NCBI GenBank assembly: GCA_024689605.1
Contig: JAILDD010000032.1
Location: 1-6,626, forward strand
Length of the DNA stretch: 6,626 nt
Source of the DNA: Lachnospiraceae bacterium
GTDB lineage: Bacteria > Bacillota_A > Clostridia > Lachnospirales > Lachnospiraceae
Reading direction: 5' to 3'
This document shows positions 6,301 to 6,626 of the stretch, piece after piece; the first letter of the stretch is position 1, and every line of letters starts with the position of its first letter. Under the pieces are notes generated by a model. It ran no database searches and was not told where the DNA came from. It saw nothing but the letters and a program-made list of their open reading frames with translations. A program made the translations under genes and the position numbers.

Positions 6301-6626
6301 ATGGATACAAATGACAGGTATCCTTTTGCCCTGCCCATAGGAACTGTGCTTTCGGGACAGTATGTCATTGAAAGTGTTCTTGGCCAGGGCGGATTCGGCA
6401 TCACATATCAGGCGACAGACCATAGGACCGGTGAAAGGGTTGCGATAAAGGAATATTTTCCTGATTCACTGGCCGGGAGGACTGACAAGGTAAAGGTAAC
6501 TGCTTTTTCGGATGAAAGAGGAGATAGCTTTAATTACGGAAAAGACTGTTTTCTCCAGGAAGCGGAGACCCTGGCTGAGTTTATCGGAAATGAAAACATA
6601 GTCCGGGTATACACATATTTTGAAGA
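6301..6626 (+). CDS. Ser/Thr protein kinase, N-terminal part
   Basis: The first 108 residues of a Hanks-type Ser/Thr kinase are present; the gene runs off the window. Such kinases phosphorylate proteins on Ser/Thr using ATP. Visible features are the glycine-rich ATP loop LGQGGFGITY (G28-x-G30-G31-F-G33), the beta-3 lysine in VAIKEYFP (K50), and the alpha-C glutamate in FLQEAETLAEF (E87), followed by NENIVRVYTYFE. Lys50 and Glu87 are 37 residues apart, longer than the roughly 20 of PknB-like kinases; the extra loop after IKEYFP is, as I recall, usual for this bacterial subgroup. The catalytic loop, activation segment and any membrane or sensor domains lie beyond the window. It follows the lipoprotein gene by 47 bp with no terminator, so it is probably co-transcribed. 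Confidence 0.93.
   Translation, partial: MDTNDRYPFALPIGTVLSGQYVIESVLGQGGFGITYQATDHRTGERVAIKEYFPDSLAGRTDKVKVTAFSDERGDSFNYGKDCFLQEAETLAEFIGNENIVRVYTYFE

Noticed and set aside
1..6626. CRISPR array, insertion sequence, phage or defence system
   Set aside because: No spaced repeats, terminal inverted repeats, transposase, integrase or known defence domains were found in any frame.

Overview
The window looks like chromosomal DNA of an anaerobic, low-to-mid GC Firmicute, most likely a Lachnospiraceae member (Butyrivibrio/Pseudobutyrivibrio-like). This is inferred from the style of the HU protein, the purine-rich Shine-Dalgarno sites, the Fe-S protein of the DUF362/COG2768 type and the abundance of cyclic-di-GMP domain proteins. 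No phage, transposon, CRISPR, tRNA or rRNA sequence is seen. The genus is not proven by the sequence.

Layout. Positions 1-508 hold the C-terminal end of an EAL-domain cyclic-di-GMP phosphodiesterase (+ strand, start outside the window). It converges, with only 7 bp between stop codons, on a minus-strand cation diffusion facilitator (CDF) transporter (516-1634). That transporter has an unusual tandem C-terminal domain and apparently no leader. A 140-bp divergent intergenic region carries a near-consensus promoter for an HU-type nucleoid protein (1775-2062), which ends in a strong hairpin terminator. A 171-bp leader region with two palindromes, and a possible promoter around one of them, precedes four co-directional genes.

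Those four genes are a DUF362 protein with two [4Fe-4S] motifs (2296-3420), a membrane-anchored GGDEF diguanylate cyclase (3423-4523), a large lipoprotein with a hyperacidic linker and an RsiV-like/DUF3298 domain (4580-6253), and the start of a Ser/Thr protein kinase (6301 to the end). Gaps are 2, 56 and 47 bp, and no intrinsic terminator with a U-tract lies between them, so they probably form one operon.

Working together (inference). The four-gene set looks like a signalling cluster: a possible redox or metal protein, a producer of cyclic-di-GMP, a surface-exposed sensory lipoprotein and a protein kinase. The EAL protein at the left edge could remove cyclic-di-GMP but is a separate transcription unit. 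No function of the whole has been shown; this combination is the most interesting candidate for an undescribed system here.
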